The translations under genes were made by a program, and so were the position numbers. DNA of 64,000 bases from Johnsonella ignava ATCC 51276 (GTDB lineage: Bacteria; Bacillota; Clostridia; Lachnospirales; Lachnospiraceae). Numbering within the stretch: the stretch's first letter is position 1; every line of letters begins with the position of its first letter. The notes under the pieces are model-generated. The model did no database searches, was not told the origin of the DNA, and was given only the letters and a program-made list of their open reading frames with translations. This document shows positions 34,695 through 44,193 of this stretch, piece after piece. The stretch covers positions 215,457 through 279,456 of the forward strand of contig NZ_JH378832.1 in the NCBI RefSeq assembly GCF_000235445.1, in the 5' to 3' direction.

Positions 34695-34728
34695 TCCAAT
34701 ACCTCTTTCTATAAATATTATTAATCAA

Positions 34729-35658
34729 CTACTGCCTTGTCATATATACTACTCTGTCATTATATGCCAAGTCCTTTACAACCTTTATATCACTAAACCC
34801 GTGTTTATCAAATAAATCTTTAACCTGCTCTGCCTGCCGTGAGCCTATCTCAAGATAAATTCTTCCGCCATGAGCCATATAATCGCCTGCCTTTTGTGCA
34901 ATTATCCTGTAAAAATACAGCCCGTCCTCATGCCCGTCAAGTGCAGACACAGGCTCATGTTGCGCAACTTCAGGCATAAGTTTTTGTATATCGGCACTTT
35001 TTATATATGGCGGATTACTGACTATTATATCAAGCATATGAGGCATATCCGGATTATTAAACATATCACTTTCTATAAAAGTAATATCCGCCATATTATA
35101 TCTTGCATTTTTTACAGCCGTATCAAGTGCCTGCCTTGAAATATCCGAAGCATAAACCTCATCAAAACCGCCAGCCTTTTTTAAGGTTACAGCAATTATG
35201 CCTGAACCGGTGCAAAGATCTAAAAGCCTTTTTGTACCGCTTTTTTCAGATTTATAGTTTTCTTTTTTATATACTGTATTTTCAGCCTCTTCCCTCGACA
35301 TATTCATCTTCATAATACGTTTTTCATTATTCAGTACGGTTTCAACTAAAATCTCAGTATCAAATCTGGGTATAAGCACAGACGGGTTTACAAAAAAATC
35401 CATTCCGCAGAAATTCTGCACACCTGTTATATATTGAAGCGGTGTATGTGAAGCCCTCTTTTTTATAAGCTTTCTGTATCTTTGCAGCAAAACGGCATCA
35501 TCAATCTTATTATTAAGCTTAAGGCAAAAATCATTTAAGCTTATATTAAAAACATACAGAAGCAGAAGCTTTGCATCAATTTCAGCATCCTCTATACCTG
35601 CCAATAAAAGTTCCGTCTTTCCCTCATTATATAGTCCTGCGTAGGTAATATTTTTCAT
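34729..35658 (-). CDS. prmC: Release factor glutamine methyltransferase
   Basis: A 309-residue SAM-dependent enzyme that methylates the GGQ glutamine of release factors. SAM motif LLDLCTGSGIIAVTL near 145, and the catalytic NPPY in IVSNPPYIKSADI near 215, are visible. An insertion of about 25 charged residues (EAENTVYKKENYKSEKSGTK) lies before the SAM motif. It sits directly before prfA. Confidence 0.95.
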   Translation of the reverse strand: MKNITYAGLYNEGKTELLLAGIEDAEIDAKLLLLYVFNISLNDFCLKLNNKIDDAVLLQRYRKLIKKRASHTPLQYITGVQNFCGMDFFVNPSVLIPRFDTEILVETVLNNEKRIMKMNMSREEAENTVYKKENYKSEKSGTKRLLDLCTGSGIIAVTLKKAGGFDEVYASDISRQALDTAVKNARYNMADITFIESDMFNNPDMPHMLDIIVSNPPYIKSADIQKLMPEVAQHEPVSALDGHEDGLYFYRIIAQKAGDYMAHGGRIYLEIGSRQAEQVKDLFDKHGFSDIKVVKDLAYNDRVVYMTRQ

Positions 35659-35733
35659 AATAGTTTATTCATCTTATAAAATATCCTTATATAACTGCCT
35701 GTATCACATTAAAGGCGGCTGTTTTAAGTATAC

Positions 35734-36672
35734 CTAGTCTTCTTTTTTAAAATTTTCTTCAAGGTATTTTTTCCAGTCAAATACCGATTCAACCGCACAT
35801 ATTGCAACCTCAACCATATCGCTTGTAGGTTCCTTTACTGTAAGTCCCTGCATCCACATACCCGGTCTGCTGAGTATATTTACAAGTCTTGAATCGCTCC
35901 TGCCTGCAAGGCTTAAAAATTCAAAACTTACACCTGCTATAACAGGTATCAGAAGGAGCCTTGTAATGAGCCTTAAAGCTATGGTATCAACCCTTATTGC
36001 CATAAAAAATACTATGCTTATAAGCATAACTATTATTATAAAGCTTGTACCGCATCTTTTATGTTCCTTTGACGACTTCATAACATTCTCTACATTAAGC
36101 TCAAGACCGTTCTCAACGCAATTTATACATTTATGTTCAGCACCGTGATACATAAATGTACGCCTTATCTCTTCAAATCTTGATATAAGCATAATATAAA
36201 GAACAAATATCAAAATCCTCACTGCACCTTCAAACAGTGCCGCAATATAGTAATTATTATATACACGCCTCAATAAGCCTCCAAGAAACGCCGGAATCAG
36301 CAGAAATATCCCTATTGCTGCAAGTATTGAAAATACCGTTGTAATTCCCATAATCACGGATTCAGCTTTTTTTCCGAATACTTTATCAAAAAAAAGCTCC
36401 AATTTTGACGGCTTGCTGTTTTCATCATCTTCAAAAAAACTTGCAGAATATGACAGTGATCTCATGCCTATGATCATAGAATCTGCAAATGCAAATATTC
36501 CTCTTACAAACATTAATCCTAAAAAAGGATGTTTTTTTGACATACTTACATAAATATCTTTCTTTACCTCTATATTGCCGTCAGGTTTTCTTACGGCAGT
36601 CGCATAATCATTTCCGTTTCTCATCATTATGCCCTCAATAACAGCCTGACCGCCTATGCCTGAATATTTCAA
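35734..36672 (-). CDS. DUF1385 membrane protein
   Basis: A 312-residue protein with the DUF1385 start GIGGQAVIEGIMMRNG and the central 'FMYHGAEHKCINCVENG', which carries the conserved H-G-A-E-H-K motif. About five helices. Its place next to prmC and rpmE is conserved in Firmicutes, but its function is unknown to me; the His/Glu/Cys cluster could bind a metal. The start is TTG at 36672 with AGGAG eight bases upstream. A GCAGTCA / TGACTGC inverted repeat lies in its leader at 36700-36717. Confidence 0.88.
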   Translation of the reverse strand: MKYSGIGGQAVIEGIMMRNGNDYATAVRKPDGNIEVKKDIYVSMSKKHPFLGLMFVRGIFAFADSMIIGMRSLSYSASFFEDDENSKPSKLELFFDKVFGKKAESVIMGITTVFSILAAIGIFLLIPAFLGGLLRRVYNNYYIAALFEGAVRILIFVLYIMLISRFEEIRRTFMYHGAEHKCINCVENGLELNVENVMKSSKEHKRCGTSFIIIVMLISIVFFMAIRVDTIALRLITRLLLIPVIAGVSFEFLSLAGRSDSRLVNILSRPGMWMQGLTVKEPTSDMVEVAICAVESVFDWKKYLEENFKKED

Positions 36673-36750
36673 TTCAATTACTCCTGTTATAATAATTATG
36701 CAGTCAATAATGACTGCCCGATTTATAGGTTAACAAGTTTCTATATATGT

Positions 36751-36791
36751 AAAAAGAGCCGGGTCATATTTATACTGATATGCCCAACCCT
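36751..36791 (-). terminator. Terminator after rpmE
   Basis: On the minus strand GGGCATAT pairs with ATATGACCC, extended by AAG / CTT, and CTCTTTTT follows. It separates rpmE from the DUF1385-prmC-prfA group. Confidence 0.7.
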
Positions 36792-36806
36792 TATAGCCTG
36801 TAAAAC

Positions 36807-37013
36807 CTATTCTGCTTTAACTCCATACTTACGATTGAACTTATCAATACGTCCACGGGCAATAGCCGTTTTCTGCTGCCCTGTATAAAATGAATGGCAT
36901 TTTGAGCAAATCTCCACATGTATATCCTCTTTAGTAGAACCTGTTACAAATGTATTTCCACAGTTACAGGTTACTGTAGCCTGATAATAATTTGGATGTA
37001 TATCTTTTTTCAT
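36807..37013 (-). CDS. rpmE: Ribosomal protein L31 (zinc-binding form)
   Basis: A 68-residue protein beginning MKKDIHPNYYQATVTCNCGN. Cysteines in CNCG and EICSKCHSFYTG make it the zinc-binding C+ form. The end GRIDKFNRKYG is typical. A promoter lies 64 bases upstream and a terminator follows, so it is a single-gene unit. Confidence 0.97.
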   Translation of the reverse strand: MKKDIHPNYYQATVTCNCGNTFVTGSTKEDIHVEICSKCHSFYTGQQKTAIARGRIDKFNRKYGVKAE

Positions 37014-37077
37014 CTTTATTCTCCTCTATTTTTTATTCTTAAATATAATCATTTACATAATTGAAAAAAGCTAAACA

Positions 37078-37106
37078 AGTATACCACAGTAAATAATTAA
37101 GTGCAA
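37078..37106 (-). promoter_or_regulatory. rpmE promoter
   Basis: Minus strand TTGCAC (37101-37106), 17 bases, extended -10 TGGTATACT (TATACT at 37078-37083). Confidence 0.7.
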
Positions 37107-37109
37107 GTG

Positions 37110-38006
37110 CTATTGATCAAGTTCATCAAGTTTCTTAAACCTGTTTCCTATGGCATATACACTTACTATGGGAGAAACCTCCATAAACACATCAGGATAA
37201 TGTTCGGCAAGAAATCTCCTTATCACTGCCGACTGGTTAGGTGTACATATACAGGTAACCATCTTTTTCTTTTCATTTGTATAGGCACCGATTATATCAT
37301 GTATAGTAACTCCTCTGTTAAGTTCATGTATTATAAACTCTGCGATTTCCTTATGATTATGGCTGATTATAGATACCTTGTAAAGCTTTGATCTGAAGCC
37401 GAACAGAATGTAATCCATAACATATATATATATTACATGATTTACAAGTGCATAAAGAGCTATATCCTTACCAAATACAAATCCCTGCAGTATTATTATT
37501 ATGCCGTCCACTACAAGCAGTATTCTGCTCACACTTACATTCTTAAGTACTCTCTTGTTTAATATTTTTGCGATTGAGTCGGTTCCTCCGAAGCTGTATC
37601 CTCGCCTTAGCACAAGCCCTGCACCTACTCCATAAAATATGGAAAAATATATGCAGACTAAAAACATCTCACCCCTGACAAATACAAAATCACGTATTGC
37701 ACTTATACTGTTCATACATAGAAGCAGTGTAGGGTAGAATATTGATACAAATAATATCTTAACAAAATCCTTTTTGCTTAAAAAAAACAACGAACTTATA
37801 AGTATTGCAATACTGAATATATAATATACATATGTATAATTTATACCTGTATATTTCTGTGCTATAAGTGCAAGTCCGGTAATTCCGCTTGTTGAAAGAG
37901 CGTTAGGTACAAGTATATTGTTTATGGAAAATGCCGTGATTGTACAACCTGCAACTATTGCCGCAATATCTTTAAAAAGCATGTTATTTATCAATTTTTT
38001 CAACAT
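37110..38006 (-). CDS. YitT family membrane protein (DUF2179 C-terminus)
   Basis: A 298-residue protein with five or six N-terminal helices (to about 205; 'NNILVPNALSTSGITGLALI', 'RRGYSFGGTDSIA') and a cytoplasmic DUF2179 domain at about 215-285 ('FIIHELNRGVTIHDIIGAYTNEKKKMVTCI'). Such proteins are common in Firmicutes; their transported substrate is unknown. It is a single gene upstream of rpmE. Its 360-base upstream region holds a stem (ACTGAC / GTCAGT, with inner GTATG / CATAC) at 38031-38077. Confidence 0.88.
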   Translation of the reverse strand: MLKKLINNMLFKDIAAIVAGCTITAFSINNILVPNALSTSGITGLALIAQKYTGINYTYVYYIFSIAILISSLFFLSKKDFVKILFVSIFYPTLLLCMNSISAIRDFVFVRGEMFLVCIYFSIFYGVGAGLVLRRGYSFGGTDSIAKILNKRVLKNVSVSRILLVVDGIIIILQGFVFGKDIALYALVNHVIYIYVMDYILFGFRSKLYKVSIISHNHKEIAEFIIHELNRGVTIHDIIGAYTNEKKKMVTCICTPNQSAVIRRFLAEHYPDVFMEVSPIVSVYAIGNRFKKLDELDQ

Positions 38007-38368
38007 AATACAAGATCCTCCATACGGTTTACTGACAGCTTTATACAGTATGACAAAAAGGCAGCATACAGGTCAGTATTTACCGAAACATATTTCAAAA
38101 TCTGGAGTTTTAAAGACAGCCATCTTATAAATCCCAAATTCCACACAGCACTATATCACAAAGTTTGTATTTTGGCGATAGATAGCGGCAAACTTTTATA
38201 TTTTTTTATATTTACTTATGATATTTATTAAACGATTGAAGTTAGAAAGTTCTTAACAAGTACACATTTTAGTGATATTATAATCTCTATTAGCAAATAT
38301 TTTAAGTTGAACTAAACTATATTATATATTTTAAAGTCATAAGTTTGCATTTTATTAAAGGAGGTATT
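38007..38368. promoter_or_regulatory. Divergent intergenic region with a plus-strand promoter
   Basis: For the plus-strand gene, TTAACA (38253-38258), 17 bases and TATTAT (38276-38281) form a reasonable promoter. On the other side the YitT leader folds as a two-part hairpin (38031-38077). No gene is visible in between. Confidence 0.5.
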
Positions 38369-39346
38369 ATGCCCGGATTTACAACACACTATATACTCGG
38401 AGTTAAAGCCTACAATGACCTTGCTCCAGGCAGACTTAAATTTATAATAGCAAAATATCGCTGGCTTTACCAGCTCGGTGTACAGGGACCTGATATGTTT
38501 TTTTACAATGTGCCTACCGTACGCCATAAAGATTACAGAAATATCGGCTCATATATGCATGAAGCACATTCAAATGATTTTTTTGCAAATGCACTTGATG
38601 AGATAGGCAGGATAGGATCCCGTCAGAAAACCGAACAGGCTTTAAGCTATATAGCCGGTTTTATGACTCATTATATAGGCGATTATATATGCCACCCTTT
38701 TGTTTATGGACGCATACGCCATAATCCCGCCGCTCCCAGCAATTATACGCACGGGCTTCATGCAAAACTTGAAAATGATATTGATGCTATATTTCTTAAA
38801 AAATACAAGAAAAAAAAGCCTTCAGAATTTAATCAGGCGGCGACCATATGCCTGAACGGTTTTGAAACACAGTTTATATCGGATTTTTTGTCAAAAATTA
38901 TAAATATTACATTTTACCCTTTATCATACAAAAATAATTTTCAGGTTACACCCGGGATTATACACCGCTCAATATCTGCAATGCGCTTTGGATGCAAAAC
39001 TCTTGCAGACCCTACCGGAAAGAAAAAGTACGGTATTGCAAAACTTGAAAATATATTTTTAAAAAGTCCTATTGCGGCACATAAGATAGTGGTTGATTAT
39101 GTAGAAGATTACAGACAGAGCCTAAATCTTGACCATGAAGTATGGATAAACCCCTGGGATAAAAGTTTAGCCTCAACGCAGAGCTTCCCTGAACTTTTTA
39201 ATTTATCATTAAAAAAATGTCATGATATATTCTATATTTTAAATGAAGATATTAAAAATATAGATGAAATTAAAAATCATGACTTTCATAAGCTTCTTAA
39301 AGAGCTTGGCAACTATTCATATCACAGCGGACTGGAGCTTAAATAA
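38369..39346 (+). CDS. Zinc-dependent phospholipase C-like protein
   Basis: A 325-residue protein with the family's His/Asp ligand pattern: MPGFTTHYILG at the start, 'QLGVQGPDMFFY', 'MHEAHSNDFF', 'FMTHYIGDYICHPFVY' and 'THGLHAKLENDID'. No signal peptide is present, unlike secreted toxins of this class, so it may act inside the cell. Start ATG 38369 follows AAAGGAGG; an upstream frame extension lacks a site. Substrate not assigned. Confidence 0.82.
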   Translation: MPGFTTHYILGVKAYNDLAPGRLKFIIAKYRWLYQLGVQGPDMFFYNVPTVRHKDYRNIGSYMHEAHSNDFFANALDEIGRIGSRQKTEQALSYIAGFMTHYIGDYICHPFVYGRIRHNPAAPSNYTHGLHAKLENDIDAIFLKKYKKKKPSEFNQAATICLNGFETQFISDFLSKIINITFYPLSYKNNFQVTPGIIHRSISAMRFGCKTLADPTGKKKYGIAKLENIFLKSPIAAHKIVVDYVEDYRQSLNLDHEVWINPWDKSLASTQSFPELFNLSLKKCHDIFYILNEDIKNIDEIKNHDFHKLLKELGNYSYHSGLELK

Positions 39347-39383
39347 GAATTTTTAATGGGGCTCTAAAGACTGCCGTATTCAA

Positions 39384-39430
39384 ACAATTCCTATACCGGG
39401 CATTACCGGTTTTCAGGAGTTGTTTTTTAT
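39384..39430 (+). terminator. Terminator after the phospholipase-like gene
   Basis: Segmented stem: CAA, TCCT and CCGG on the left pair with CCGG, AGGA and TTG on the right, around GCATTA, followed by TTTTTT. Confidence 0.65.
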
Positions 39431-39473
39431 AATAAACAGTAGTTTTACAGCCCCTTTGATACTTCAGCACAGC

Positions 39474-40733
39474 TTACTTAAGCCTTATAGTCTTAATCTT
39501 TGCAGCCCCTATAAGCACAAATTCATTCGGGGCATTTCCCTTCAAGCACTTAAGCACCTGAAAATCAAGCTCCCCTTTATATTTTTCAACTCCGTACATA
39601 TTATAGATAAGAGCGGAATTATCATTATATAAAAATATGTATCCGGAATCCATATCAAAATATTTATAGTCATAATCAAAATCCTTTTCAAGGAGTTTTG
39701 TCCCTGAAGCATCATAAACCAAAAGTTTATTTGCAGACTCGCCTGAATGATTTTTAAGTATAACTGCCACTTTATCCTTGTTTCTGCATATACTTTTTGC
39801 CTCGGAATCAAATATTTCCTGCTTTACAAGCTCCGGAGAAAGCAGGTTTTTTGAAGAAAAGAAATATATGCCCGTATCGGCAACCGCATAAGAATGTGTA
39901 CTGTCAGTAAACTGTACTCTTGCTATAAGACTTGATGCAAAGGGCTCATCAATTCCGCCGACAACTCTGTTTTTCATACTCTTGCCTTTTTCAGAAAAAT
40001 CATAAAATACAACTCTGCCCTTCATATCGGCACCTTCAATATACTGAAATGCCGCTATAAGCTGTGTTCCGTCAGGTGAAAGTGAAAGATCCACAGGATA
40101 TCCATCACCCTTTAATATAGTTTCAACCGATATATCAATACTCTCTCCAGTTTTTTTAAAGTATCCTATCCTTGCAGTACCTGAACCCTCCATAATAACT
40201 GCGGTTACTCCTTTTGATGATAATGCAACCCTTGTTATAGGAAGTATAGTCTTTGCCTCTCCGATTTTTTTGTTTTTATCAAATATACACAGCACACTGC
40301 CCATTTTATCAGCAACAACCGCATAATCGCCATTTATAACTACGGCAGGATTTTTCATCTCATAACTTTCAATCCATACCTCTTTCCCCGATTTATCCAA
40401 AAACACAATTCCATCTTTTGAATATTTCAGTATACCATTTCCGAACTCCGTATAACCCACGGTACTTCCTTTAGTTATATCATTTTCAGAAATCACGGTA
40501 TAATTTGTATATTTTGAATACCTTGAATATAATTTCCATGCCCAATAAAGCCCGGCTATAAAAATAGGTATCAAAAGGAGAAGCAGAAGCCTTTTTTTAT
40601 TATACTCTACAGCAGCACCTCCGCTTGAGGATTTTTTGACATGTCTTTCCTCATATCCTTTATCTTCCCCTGTGTCAATCATATTCTGCTTTAACTGCTT
40701 TTTCCTGAATTCCCTGTTTTCAAAGTCTGACAT
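39474..40733 (-). CDS. DUF5711-type anchored beta-propeller-like protein
   Basis: A 419-residue protein: cytoplasmic charged N-terminus (1-45), one membrane helix at about 48-66 (RLLLLLLIPIFIAGLYWAW), then an extracytoplasmic domain of repeating beta strands with FDKNKK, YDFSEKG and YDASGTK turns, consistent with a propeller. The layout matches the DUF5711 group of clostridial proteins. Role unknown. It follows the coiled-coil gene at 40737 by three bases, so they are co-translated. Confidence 0.7.
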   Translation of the reverse strand: MSDFENREFRKKQLKQNMIDTGEDKGYEERHVKKSSSGGAAVEYNKKRLLLLLLIPIFIAGLYWAWKLYSRYSKYTNYTVISENDITKGSTVGYTEFGNGILKYSKDGIVFLDKSGKEVWIESYEMKNPAVVINGDYAVVADKMGSVLCIFDKNKKIGEAKTILPITRVALSSKGVTAVIMEGSGTARIGYFKKTGESIDISVETILKGDGYPVDLSLSPDGTQLIAAFQYIEGADMKGRVVFYDFSEKGKSMKNRVVGGIDEPFASSLIARVQFTDSTHSYAVADTGIYFFSSKNLLSPELVKQEIFDSEAKSICRNKDKVAVILKNHSGESANKLLVYDASGTKLLEKDFDYDYKYFDMDSGYIFLYNDNSALIYNMYGVEKYKGELDFQVLKCLKGNAPNEFVLIGAAKIKTIRLK

Positions 40734-40736
40734 AGG

Positions 40737-41831
40737 CTACTCATCCATCTGGTTTCTATATTCTTCTATGGCTTCATCAAGGTTTGTAACAATAGCCCTA
40801 TCCATTATATCACTTAATATATCTATTTTTTCAACATCTAAAAATTCTTCGCCAAGATAAATACCGAAATTATCTTCAACATACGCATTTTTTTCATCAA
40901 GTCTTGTTCGTACATGTCTAAGCTCATCCGATGTAGCTTTAAACAACTTGCTGAGGCGATCTATTTCAGGCTGAAACTGTGCATTTATCTCATCCGTGAT
41001 TATATCCTGTCTCACGGTATCAAAAGCATTCAGTGCCTCCTGCCTTACATTTTCGGCTTCCTCAATCGCCTGCTCCAGATGAGCTATTTCATCGTCAAAT
41101 GATGCAAGATCATAGTTTTTTTCATCTTTATCATTTACAATACTTTTTGATATAACTCTGATTTTTTTTATATTGTCGTCAATACTCTTTCTAAGTATCT
41201 CTCCGTCCTTAAGTATGCTTAAGTTTTTAATCATGGTCATATTTGCAATTATAAGATAACTTCCGCCAAATATTATTATATCTGCAAGTATTATTATAAT
41301 AAGATTCTCAATTTTTTTATCCTCAAGCATATAGTATATAAATGCAGGAATTGCCACAAGGCATATAATCGCTGCGGTAAGTATGCTTAAATAGTCGGCA
41401 GGCTTATTCGGAAAATACATAGTATAATAAAGGTCAGTATTACAGAAAGCCGGAACTTTATTGCTTGCAAACATATCCCTTATCATAATTTTTAAGTTCC
41501 TGTTTTCAGTTCTTAAATCTATGGTTTCTTCATTTATCCTTTCCTTTATCCCCTGATTTTTAGCTTTCTCACGAGCCGCTCTGACTCTTTTTAAATCTAC
41601 TCTATGTTTTTTTATAATGTCATCATACTTTTTGCATATATCATTTCTGCCTTCTTTTATATTTGAAGCGATCGTATCGCTGCACACCTTTTGCTCATGC
41701 TTTATATCTGCGCTAAGACCTGCCTCTTCCTTAACCAGACGTTTTTCCTCAGAAGTAAGGACATCAAGTTCTTCAACTGCCCGTCTTGCATCTGCAAAAA
41801 AAAGCTTATAATCACTTATAGGCTGTGGCAT
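40737..41831 (-). CDS. Coiled-coil protein with central membrane hairpin
   Basis: A 364-residue protein: N-terminal coiled coil (about 12-115), two adjacent membrane helices (about 145-200: 'LSILTAAIICLVAIPAFIYYML', 'LIIIILADIIIFGGSYLIIA'), and a C-terminal coiled coil (about 205-330). Both ends should face the same side of the membrane. I recognise no family. Coupled to the DUF5711 gene; the pair may form an envelope-linked complex. Confidence 0.7.
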   Translation of the reverse strand: MPQPISDYKLFFADARRAVEELDVLTSEEKRLVKEEAGLSADIKHEQKVCSDTIASNIKEGRNDICKKYDDIIKKHRVDLKRVRAAREKAKNQGIKERINEETIDLRTENRNLKIMIRDMFASNKVPAFCNTDLYYTMYFPNKPADYLSILTAAIICLVAIPAFIYYMLEDKKIENLIIIILADIIIFGGSYLIIANMTMIKNLSILKDGEILRKSIDDNIKKIRVISKSIVNDKDEKNYDLASFDDEIAHLEQAIEEAENVRQEALNAFDTVRQDIITDEINAQFQPEIDRLSKLFKATSDELRHVRTRLDEKNAYVEDNFGIYLGEEFLDVEKIDILSDIMDRAIVTNLDEAIEEYRNQMDE

Positions 41832-41881
41832 CTAAGAATCTCCTTTCACTTTCATATCAGATTTAAACTTTTAGTATGATC

Positions 41882-43237
41882 TTAAACGGAAAGCCTTTTT
41901 AAAAGCTGCTCTCTTTCATTTTCATAACCGGGCTTACCCAAAAGTGCAAACATATTTTTCTTATAACTTTCAACTCCCGGCTGATTAAACGGATTTACTC
42001 CAAGTATATATCCGCTTATACCACATGCAGCCTCAAAAAAATAAAACAACTGCCCAAGACAGTATGCATCCTGTTTAGCTATATTTATCGAAAGTACCGG
42101 AACACCTCCGTCAGTATGTGCAAGTATAGTTCCTGACATAGCGGACTTATTTACAAAATCAATACTTTTTCCTGCCAGATAATTCATGCCGTCCGTATCT
42201 TTTTCTTCCTTGTTTATAAAAATCTGTTCAGGGCTCTCATCAATAGAAACAACAGTTTCAAATACAATTCTTGAACCGTCCTGTATATACTGCCCCATAG
42301 AGTGCAAATCTGTAGTCAAGTCAACCGCTGCCGGAAATATTCCCTTTTGTTCCTTTCCTTCACTCTCACCAAAAAGCTGTTTCCACCATTCTGACAGACT
42401 ATGCAGTCCGGGTTCATAATTTGCTATGATTTCAACCGTCTTGCCTTTCCTAAGCAGTATATTTCTTACCGAGGCATATAATGCAGCCGGATTGCTTTCA
42501 TAAGGCTCCTTGATTAAACTTTCTCTCATCACTGCGGCACCGTCAATCAAAGCTTTTATATCAATACCTGCGGCTGCTATGGGAAGCAGGCCTACTGCCG
42601 TAAGCACTGAAAACCTTCCTCCTATATCGTCAGGCACTGTAAAAGTTTCATAGCCCTCATCATCCGCAAGCTTTTTAAGTGCTCCACAGCTTTTGTCGGT
42701 TGTGGCATAAATCCTTTTTACAGCCTCATCCTTTCCGTACCTTTGCTCAAGCATTTCTTTAAATATCCTGAATGCTATCGCAGGCTCTGTGGTGGTTCCC
42801 GACTTTGATATTACATTTATTGAAAAATCCTTACCTTCAAGATAACCCTTAAGATCTGCAAGATATTTTGAAGATATTGAATTGCCGCAAAATATAATCT
42901 GCGGATACCCTCTCTTTTTTGCATCAAGCAGGTTGTAAAAACTGTTTGTAAGAAACTCTATCGCTGCTCTTGCCCCTAGATAGGAACCCCCTATACCTAT
43001 TACAAGAAACACTTGTGAATCAAGGCTTATCTTATGTGCCGCCTGCTTAATCCTGTTAAATTCCTCTTTGTCGTAATTTACAGGAAGATCTATCCAACCA
43101 AGATAATCTTTTCCCGCACCGGATTTATCTAAAAGCGTTTTCAGTGCCGTCTGCACAGCCGGCTTAAAATACTCAATCTCATCTTTTGATATAAACCTAT
43201 TTGCCCTTGAATAATCAAATGTAAGGCTTTTTTCCAT
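41882..43237 (-). CDS. pgi: Glucose-6-phosphate isomerase
   Basis: A 451-residue isomerase of the shorter Firmicutes type. 'VIGIGGSYLGARAAIEFL' and 'ISKSGTTTEPAIAFRIF' bind phosphate; 'YEPGLHSLSEWWKQLFGESEGKEQKG' includes the active Glu; 'NPFNQPGVESYKKNMFALLG' is the C-terminal signature with catalytic Lys. Acts in glycolysis between glucose-6- and fructose-6-phosphate. Confidence 0.97.
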   Translation of the reverse strand: MEKSLTFDYSRANRFISKDEIEYFKPAVQTALKTLLDKSGAGKDYLGWIDLPVNYDKEEFNRIKQAAHKISLDSQVFLVIGIGGSYLGARAAIEFLTNSFYNLLDAKKRGYPQIIFCGNSISSKYLADLKGYLEGKDFSINVISKSGTTTEPAIAFRIFKEMLEQRYGKDEAVKRIYATTDKSCGALKKLADDEGYETFTVPDDIGGRFSVLTAVGLLPIAAAGIDIKALIDGAAVMRESLIKEPYESNPAALYASVRNILLRKGKTVEIIANYEPGLHSLSEWWKQLFGESEGKEQKGIFPAAVDLTTDLHSMGQYIQDGSRIVFETVVSIDESPEQIFINKEEKDTDGMNYLAGKSIDFVNKSAMSGTILAHTDGGVPVLSINIAKQDAYCLGQLFYFFEAACGISGYILGVNPFNQPGVESYKKNMFALLGKPGYENEREQLLKRLSV

Positions 43238-43294
43238 CTCAGATACCTCCGTGATATTTTCTGCATAAATTTAATTATATCACAATATATATAC

Positions 43295-44005
43295 TTATAA
43301 AAGATTCTTAATGTCAAGCTTTTTTACAACTTCAATTGTAAGCCTGCTGCAATGTGTTATCGCTCCCGCTTCAAACTCCGAATAATCCATACTTGCAGAG
43401 GCATCCGCCTTGTCGGAGACTGCTCTTATTATAACAAAAGGTACTTTATTGAGATAGGATACCTGTGCAATTGCACCTCCCTCCATCTCTGCACAAAGTG
43501 CATTAAATTCATCGCTTATATTTTTTTTAATTTCAAAGTCGGATACAAATATATCACCGGTAGCGATCCTGCCTATGTAAGCCGAAATATCCGGATTGAC
43601 ATTCTTACAGCACTTATATGCAAGTTCTGCAAGATAAGTGCTTGCCTCAAAGGCAAGTGTATCCATTCTCGGTATCTGACCCGGTTTGTAGCCGAAGCCT
43701 GTCGCATCTACATCATGCTGAACGGCATCGTTTGATATCACTATATCTCCTATATCGATATAGTTTGCCAAACCTCCTGCTATACCTGTATTTATTATCG
43801 CATCGGCTTTATAAACACTTATAATAATCTGTGTACATAAAGCTGCATTTACCTTGCCTATACCACAATGTACAAGTACCGCCTCTTTATCATAAAGCAT
43901 GCCCTTATGGTAAAGCATACCTGCCAGGGTTTCGCTTTGAACTTCCTTTAGATACGGCTTTATCCTTGCGATTTCTTCCTCCATGGCACCTATTATACCT
44001 ATCAT
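43295..44005 (-). CDS. mtnN: 5'-methylthioadenosine/S-adenosylhomocysteine nucleosidase
   Basis: A 236-residue PNP-fold hydrolase. GIIGAMEEEI at the start with active Glu, 'INTGIAGGLANYIDIGDIVIS', and 'ALCAEMEGGAIAQVSYLNKVPFVIIRAVSDKADASA' with the ribose-binding Glu and catalytic Asp. Releases adenine from MTA and SAH, feeding methyl-cycle salvage and autoinducer-2 precursor formation. An AACATAATA / TATTATGTT inverted repeat lies in the upstream gap at 44133-44159. Confidence 0.95.
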   Translation of the reverse strand: MIGIIGAMEEEIARIKPYLKEVQSETLAGMLYHKGMLYDKEAVLVHCGIGKVNAALCTQIIISVYKADAIINTGIAGGLANYIDIGDIVISNDAVQHDVDATGFGYKPGQIPRMDTLAFEASTYLAELAYKCCKNVNPDISAYIGRIATGDIFVSDFEIKKNISDEFNALCAEMEGGAIAQVSYLNKVPFVIIRAVSDKADASASMDYSEFEAGAITHCSRLTIEVVKKLDIKNLL

Positions 44006-44193
44006 ATATTTAAATGCTGCCGATATTTTTTAAAGATATTAAAAACATTGCAGACTTATAGCCTTTATTATCTGCAGCCTCTCCTTTTATTTTTTACTGT
44101 TTTTTTAAAGCAATATGCTCAAAGCCATTATAACATAATATTGATGTTATTATGTTGTTAGAAAAAAAATATTGAAATTGCATACATTCATCC

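Noticed and set aside
38312..38527. 71-codon minus-strand frame before the phospholipase-like gene
   Set aside because: It overlaps the promoter and start of a well-supported plus-strand gene and shows no domain.
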